Shown piece by piece: positions 59,305 through 64,000 of a stretch of 64,000 nucleotides of DNA. The stretch's first letter is position 1. Each line of letters begins with the position of its first letter. Below the pieces are notes generated by a model that saw nothing but the letters and a program-made list of their open reading frames with translations, ran no database searches and was not told the DNA's origin. The position numbers and the translations under genes were made by a program. Source of the stretch: Siphonobacter aquaeclarae. GTDB taxonomy: Bacteria; Bacteroidota; Bacteroidia; Cytophagales; Spirosomataceae. The stretch covers positions 423,997 through 487,996 of the forward strand of contig NZ_FNGS01000003.1 of the NCBI RefSeq assembly GCF_900103285.1, read 5' to 3'.

Positions 59305-62232
59305 TTATTCGAGCAGCGAGATCACGTCCTCTTTCGAGAGCGATTTCACAAACGTATCCTCCGTCGTGATGAGCTCGCTGGCCAGGCGTTGTTTCGACTG
59401 CTGCAGTGCCAGAATCTTCTCTTCTACCGTGTTTTTGGAAATGAATTTATAGGTAAATACGGTCTTGTCCTGCCCGATGCGGTGGGCGCGGTCTACCGCC
59501 TGCGCCTCGATGGCGGGGTTCCACCAGGGGTCGAGGATGAAGACGTAGTCGGCGGCGGTCAGATTCAGGCCTAATCCGCCCGCTTTCAGGGAAATCAGGA
59601 AAACCGGTATCCGGTCGTTTTGCTGGAACAGTTCCACCTGTGCCTGCCGGTCGGCCGTATTTCCGTCCAGGTACGCATAGCGGATCTGCTGCCGGTCAAG
59701 CTCCGTCCGGATGATATCCAGGTGTTTGACGAACTGGCTGAAAATGAGAATCTTATGTTTTTCTCCGACAACGGTTTCAATCTTCGCCAGTACTTCTTCC
59801 AGCTTCCCGGAATCCGATTCGTATTCAGGATTGACCATTTTGGGGTGATTGGCCAGCTGCCGGAGCCGGGTCAGGCCCTGCAATACCACCATCTGGGACC
59901 GGGCCATACCCTCGTCTTCGATGTGCTGGAGTATCATATTCCGGTAGTAGGATTTGGCTTCTTCATACGCCTTCTCCTGCTCTTCCGACATCTCGCAGTA
60001 CTGTACTGATTCTACCTTCTCCGGCAATTCCGTCGCCACCTGTGACTTATGCCGGCGGAGCATAAACGGCTTGATGATACTGAACAGGCGCTGGGTCTTC
60101 TTTTCATCTCCTTTCTTTTCGATCGGAATCAGGAATTCATTCCGGAAGAAGGCCTGGGTACCCAGCAGGCCCGGGTTCACGAAGTTCATCTGGCTCCACA
60201 AGTCCATGGTACTGTTTTCGAGTGGCGTACCACTCAGAATAAGCCGGTACCGGCTCTGGAGCATCGACAGCGCACGGGCGATATTTGAGCCTGGGTTTTT
60301 GATCGCCTGCGATTCATCCAGAATGATATAGTGGAAACGGTAATGCTGCAACAAATCCACATCGATCCGGACGATACCGTAGGACGTCAGAATAATGTCA
60401 TACTGATTAAACAGATCAACGTTTTTCTCCCGGTACGTACCGGTATACACGAGTACCCGCAAAAACGGCGTGAACTTCTGTATCTCCAGCTGCCAGTTGT
60501 AGAGCAGGGACGTAGGCATGACAATCAGCGTCGCTTCCTGCAGGCCGTTTTCGTATTGCGATTGCAGCAGTGCCAGCGTCTGAAGTGTCTTTCCCAAACC
60601 CATGTCGTCGGCAAGGCACCCGCCGAAATGGTACTGGTTGAGGAAACGCAGCCAGTCGTACCCGGCCTTCTGATACGGCCGTAACGTACCCTGGAGGCCG
60701 GAAGGCAAGGGGTAGTCTTCGATTTCCTCGAAATCACGAAGCTTTTCCAGCTTTCGGTTGATAACGGTGGAAGCCAGGCTTTCCTCACCCAGGTCCTGGA
60801 CCAGGGAAATATGGTGTTTTTGCAGGACGAGGTGATCCTGCTCGTCGTTCGTCGTCGCAAAGGCAAACAGCTCGGAATACTGCGTAAACCAAACCTCCGG
60901 AATCACGGCGATTTCCCCGTTTGGCAGGGTAAACTCACTTTTTTTCTGAAGGATAAGTTGTTTGAGCTGGAGGAAGGGAATCTCAAATTCTCCGAAACGC
61001 ACGACGGCGAAGATGTCGAACCAGTCGCGGTTTTCGTGAATGGAAAGCTGAAGCGAAGAATAACCGAGGAAGTACCGTTTGGAATCGTCCGAACTCTGGC
61101 TGATCAGGAACCCGTGCTCCCGGAGGGGTTCGAAGTGATCCTGAATCCAGGAAAAAGCTTCTGATTTCGGCAGGATAACCCGGCCGTTGCGCATGTCCAG
61201 GTTGCGTTCTTTCAGAAGGCGGACGGTTTCCTTTTCTTTTGGAATGTCCCGTTGAATCTTGTGAAAGATGTAATCGTCTCCCCGTTTTTCCATGCTGACG
61301 TTCGACGAAGAAGAGAAGCTGTCGAACCGGAAAATATGTTCTCCGTACTGAAACGAAAGGGTGAGGGTGACTTCACTGTCTTTTTCCGAGGAAGAAGATG
61401 CCGAATCGTCGAAGAGCGAGGCCTGTCCGCCCTGCGATTCGCTGAGGTTCAGCATCGGGATGGCGCGGTGCTCTTCCGGACGTATTTCAAACCCTTTCGC
61501 ATATACGTCAAAGAGCGTGATCAGGTTGGAAACGAACTTCCGGTAATAGTCTTCTTCGATGCTTTTGGGGATGACGATGAACTTCTTCTGGAAGAACGGT
61601 TTGAGCTTCTTCCCGTCTACTTCCGGCCTGAAGTGGAAGAGCTTCCCCTGTAACAGCAGCCAGGCCGGGTCTTCGCAGAGCAGGATGGCGTCCTGGTGCT
61701 GAAACTCTACTTTTTCGCCACGGTGTTTGATCGTCGGGTAATAGTGGGTATTGTCGGCATTCCGCATGACATGGAAGCGAACGGAGGCCGGATCGGTCAG
61801 TACTTCAATTTCCTCCCGGGTCGGGTTGCCGTCGTTCCCCATGATATACAATCGCTTGCCGAGGAGCAGGGGGCATATCTGGGCGCGGTGTTTTTCGAGG
61901 TAGGAGAAGATCAGCTCCTGTACGTTCTTATCTCCTTTGGTCTTATCGAATACTTTGAGGAAAAAGTCGGCGGGCGTTGTTTTCTTGGAGCTGAATTTCT
62001 TCAGGATAACTTCCTGCTGTATTGCGTCAATTAATTTGACCAGTTGAAAATCAGAAGGTTCCAGTCGCTCAACAAATTCACTGATGTTTTTCGAGGAAAT
62101 CGACTGATGCAGTAAGGTCAGTTCGTCCCGGTCGTTTAACTGGACTATAAACGGCTCCCATAGATAGCCCAGGTACTCATGTTGATAGAGCGAGTAGATG
62201 AGGCAGAAAGGTTGGGATGTAGAGACTTTCAT
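59305..62232 (-). CDS. SNF2-family DEAD/DEAH-box helicase
   Basis: A 975-residue protein of the SNF2/RapA-like helicase family, which uses ATP to remodel protein-DNA complexes. The N-terminal half (about 1-500) has no motif I recognise. The ATPase motor begins with LRPYQKAGYDWLRFL, then Walker A LADDMGLGKTLQTLALLQ (about residue 545), a DESQ motif in ILDESQAIKNPGSNIA (about 640), and the later helicase motifs IPVFLISLKAGGLGLNLTAA and QAVDRAHRIGQDKTV (about 917). Client or target is unknown. Transcribed alone. Confidence 0.93.
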   Translation of the reverse strand: MKVSTSQPFCLIYSLYQHEYLGYLWEPFIVQLNDRDELTLLHQSISSKNISEFVERLEPSDFQLVKLIDAIQQEVILKKFSSKKTTPADFFLKVFDKTKGDKNVQELIFSYLEKHRAQICPLLLGKRLYIMGNDGNPTREEIEVLTDPASVRFHVMRNADNTHYYPTIKHRGEKVEFQHQDAILLCEDPAWLLLQGKLFHFRPEVDGKKLKPFFQKKFIVIPKSIEEDYYRKFVSNLITLFDVYAKGFEIRPEEHRAIPMLNLSESQGGQASLFDDSASSSSEKDSEVTLTLSFQYGEHIFRFDSFSSSSNVSMEKRGDDYIFHKIQRDIPKEKETVRLLKERNLDMRNGRVILPKSEAFSWIQDHFEPLREHGFLISQSSDDSKRYFLGYSSLQLSIHENRDWFDIFAVVRFGEFEIPFLQLKQLILQKKSEFTLPNGEIAVIPEVWFTQYSELFAFATTNDEQDHLVLQKHHISLVQDLGEESLASTVINRKLEKLRDFEEIEDYPLPSGLQGTLRPYQKAGYDWLRFLNQYHFGGCLADDMGLGKTLQTLALLQSQYENGLQEATLIVMPTSLLYNWQLEIQKFTPFLRVLVYTGTYREKNVDLFNQYDIILTSYGIVRIDVDLLQHYRFHYIILDESQAIKNPGSNIARALSMLQSRYRLILSGTPLENSTMDLWSQMNFVNPGLLGTQAFFRNEFLIPIEKKGDEKKTQRLFSIIKPFMLRRHKSQVATELPEKVESVQYCEMSEEQEKAYEEAKSYYRNMILQHIEDEGMARSQMVVLQGLTRLRQLANHPKMVNPEYESDSGKLEEVLAKIETVVGEKHKILIFSQFVKHLDIIRTELDRQQIRYAYLDGNTADRQAQVELFQQNDRIPVFLISLKAGGLGLNLTAADYVFILDPWWNPAIEAQAVDRAHRIGQDKTVFTYKFISKNTVEEKILALQQSKQRLASELITTEDTFVKSLSKEDVISLLE

Positions 62233-62508
62233 AGTGGGATAGCGGAGTTGTTCGCGTCAATCCTGACGAAACACCTTTGTTTTCTCAGATTCTCCGGAGA
62301 AAAGCATGCCTGCCTTTTACCGGTGGGATGGATAAAAAATTTGCCCGAAAAAGGAACTGCCGCCGCTGCCGAACCCCTCTTTTTTGTGGCAAACGAATGG
62401 CAATTTTATGATTATGGTGGAAAAATCCTAATTTTTGACACGCAATGTTTAAACGGCCGGCAGGCCTTTCTGCCGGGCCTGCATTCTCACTTCATCAACC
62501 GGAATTCT
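62233..62508. other. Divergent intergenic region, SNF2 helicase and carboxylase
   Basis: No gene seen. A palindrome TCTCCGGAGA lies near 62291. TAATTTTTG at 62429-62437 resembles a -7 box for the carboxylase gene, with one extra base. Confidence 0.3.
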
Positions 62509-64000
62509 ATGGCCTCAAACCGGGAATTATTTCAGAAACTCTTGTCCGACCTGGCATCTTCCGGGGAGGTAGTCCGCCTCGGCGGCGGTCTCAAACGGAT
62601 CGAAGACCAGCACCGCAAAGGCAAGCTTACTGCCCGCGAACGCATCGATTACCTGCTTGATCCCGGTTCCCGCTTCCTGGAAGTCGGGCTTTTTGCCGGA
62701 GACAATCTCTATAACGACGAAGGCGGCTGCCCGTCCGGGGGTGTGGTAACGGGCATCGGATACGTCAGTGGGCGGCAATGTGTCGTAGTTGCCAATGACG
62801 CCACCGTCAAGGCCGGCGCCTGGTTTCCGATCGCTGCGAAGAAAAACCTGCGCGCACAGGAGCTGGCGATGGAAAACCGGCTGCCGATTATCTACCTCGT
62901 CGACTCCGCGGGGGTATACCTGCCCATGCAGGCGGAGGTCTTTGCCGACAAGGAGCATTTCGGCCGCATCTTCCGTAATAACGCCCGGATGTCGGCCGAC
63001 GGCATCGTCCAGATCGCGGCGATCATGGGCAGTTGTGTCGCCGGCGGCGCCTACCTCCCGATTATGTCAGACGAAGCGCTCATCGTCGAAGGTACCGGTA
63101 GCGTCTTCCTCGCCGGGTCTTTTCTGGTGAAGTCTTCCATCGGTGAAGACATCGACAACGAAACCCTCGGAGGCGCCGTCACCCATAGCGAAATCTCCGG
63201 CGTAACGGACAACAAGTACCCCGACGACCGCTCCTGCCTCGACGCCATCCGGAAGAAGATGAGCTTGCTCGGGAGGCCGGAATCCGCAGGTTTTGACCGC
63301 ATTACCGCGGTCGACCCCGCTAAATCTTCCGATGAATTATACGACGTATTACCCGTCGACCGCATCAAGCCCTATGACATGCGGGAGGTAATCGAGCGGT
63401 GGGTAGACGGTTCCGATTTTCAGGAATACAAACCCGACTACGGGAAGTCCCTTCTTTGCGGAACGGCCCGGGTCGAAGGCTGGGCTGTCGGCATCGTCGC
63501 CAACCAGCGGAAAATGGTAAAAAGCGGCAAAGGCGAAATGCAGATGGGCGGTGTGATCTACTCCGATTCTGCCGACAAAGCTGCCCGGTTTATCATGAAC
63601 TGCAACCAGCGGAAAATACCCCTGGTGTTTTTGCAGGACGTTTCAGGCTTCATGGTCGGTAGCCGCGCCGAGCATGGCGGCATTATCAAGGATGGCGCGA
63701 AGATGGTGGCAGCGATGGCGAATTCGGTCGTTCCGAAGTTTACCTTCCTCGTCGGCAATTCCTATGGCGCCGGCAACTATGCCATGTGCGGAAAAGCCTA
63801 TGATCCCCGGCTGATTTACGCGTTGCCCACCGCACAGATGGCTGTGATGAGCGGGGCGTCTGCCGCCAAAACCCTGCTGCAGATTCAGGTAGCCAGTCTG
63901 AAGGCCAAAGGCCAGGCGCTGACACCCGAAGCCGAGCAGGCGCTGCTGCGCGAGATTACCGAGCGATATGACAACCAGTTGTCTCCGTATTATGCAGCGG
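62509..64000 (+). CDS. Acyl-CoA carboxylase beta subunit, 5' part
   Basis: The carboxyltransferase subunit of a biotin-dependent acyl-CoA carboxylase; it runs off the end of the window after about 497 codons. The N-terminus HRKGKLTARERIDYLLDPGS and the segments AGGVYLPMQAEVFADKEHFG-like and MGSCVAGGAYLPIMSDEALI resemble methylcrotonyl-CoA carboxylase beta more than propionyl-CoA or acetyl-CoA carboxylase. Further motifs are KSSIGEDIDNETLGGAVTHS and VFLQDVSGFMVGSRAEHGGI. A role in leucine catabolism is therefore likely. The biotin-carrying alpha subunit is not in the window. Confidence 0.9.
   Translation, partial: MASNRELFQKLLSDLASSGEVVRLGGGLKRIEDQHRKGKLTARERIDYLLDPGSRFLEVGLFAGDNLYNDEGGCPSGGVVTGIGYVSGRQCVVVANDATVKAGAWFPIAAKKNLRAQELAMENRLPIIYLVDSAGVYLPMQAEVFADKEHFGRIFRNNARMSADGIVQIAAIMGSCVAGGAYLPIMSDEALIVEGTGSVFLAGSFLVKSSIGEDIDNETLGGAVTHSEISGVTDNKYPDDRSCLDAIRKKMSLLGRPESAGFDRITAVDPAKSSDELYDVLPVDRIKPYDMREVIERWVDGSDFQEYKPDYGKSLLCGTARVEGWAVGIVANQRKMVKSGKGEMQMGGVIYSDSADKAARFIMNCNQRKIPLVFLQDVSGFMVGSRAEHGGIIKDGAKMVAAMANSVVPKFTFLVGNSYGAGNYAMCGKAYDPRLIYALPTAQMAVMSGASAAKTLLQIQVASLKAKGQALTPEAEQALLREITERYDNQLSPYYAA

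Noticed and set aside
1-64000. CRISPR arrays, tRNA or rRNA genes, prophage
   Set aside because: I saw no regularly spaced direct repeats, no tRNA-like clover-leaf ends with the usual GGTTCGA core in gene-free regions, and no phage structural genes.

Overview
The window comes from a member of the Bacteroidota, most likely order Cytophagales; the genus is not resolved. The evidence is a complete gliding/type IX secretion core (gldK-gldL-gldM-gldN) flanked by two PorP/SprF-type genes, a SusC/SusD pair, a fused SecDF, Bacteroidota-restricted families (DUF4834, DUF4271, the GlmU-like TIGR03991 family), a dimeric-type NADP isocitrate dehydrogenase, and promoters of the TTG-N(about 20)-TAnnTTTG kind with almost no Shine-Dalgarno sites. 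I saw no rRNA, tRNA, CRISPR array, complete insertion sequence or prophage.

Layout. 1-7.9 kb: the 3' end of carB, a Nudix hydrolase, DUF4834-prmC-DUF486, a MoxR ATPase, and nadC-nadA on the minus strand. 7.9-16.5 kb: a small exported protein, secDF, folA, an AlbA_2-domain protein, a carotenoid hydroxylase, ffh and icd. 16.5-24.7 kb: a 7TM-DISM membrane sensor ending in a transposase-type zinc ribbon, followed on the same strand by a small polysaccharide utilisation locus (SusC, SusD, GH30 glycosidase). 24.7-30.3 kb: a 59-residue acidic protein, the GlmU-like protein, an NAD(P)-binding protein, sucD, DUF4271 and hemD. 30.4-37.5 kb: porP, gldK, gldL, gldM, gldN and a convergent second porP. 37.9-47 kb: an outer-membrane TonB-type receptor, glycerate kinase-uvrC, and a lipoprotein with about 14 calcium-loop (VCBS/FG-GAP) repeats. 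47-58.4 kb: a possible 31-codon ORF, PBP1A, a protein with an MG2-like region and a TonB plug but no barrel, thiN, coaX, an outer-membrane protein, lptC, a cytochrome c lipoprotein and an MsbA-like ABC exporter. 58.4-64 kb: trmB, a SNF2 helicase and the 5' part of an acyl-CoA carboxylase beta gene.

The strongest theme is the cell envelope: Sec export, type IX secretion and gliding, glycan uptake, peptidoglycan synthesis, LPS transport and lipoproteins. The rest is core metabolism (pyrimidine, NAD, folate, CoA, thiamine, haem, TCA cycle) and DNA repair.

The most interesting candidate is the 7TM-DISM/coiled-coil/IS1595-type zinc-ribbon fusion directly upstream of the SusCD-GH30 locus. It looks like a membrane-tethered regulator whose DNA-binding part derives from a transposase. 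Other points worth a second look are the DUF4271-hemD-porP-gldKLMN neighbourhood, the barrel-less plug protein, a structured repeat present twice around the PBP1A gene, a CarB without its allosteric domain, and several intergenic inverted repeats. Promoter and terminator calls were made by eye and are tentative.
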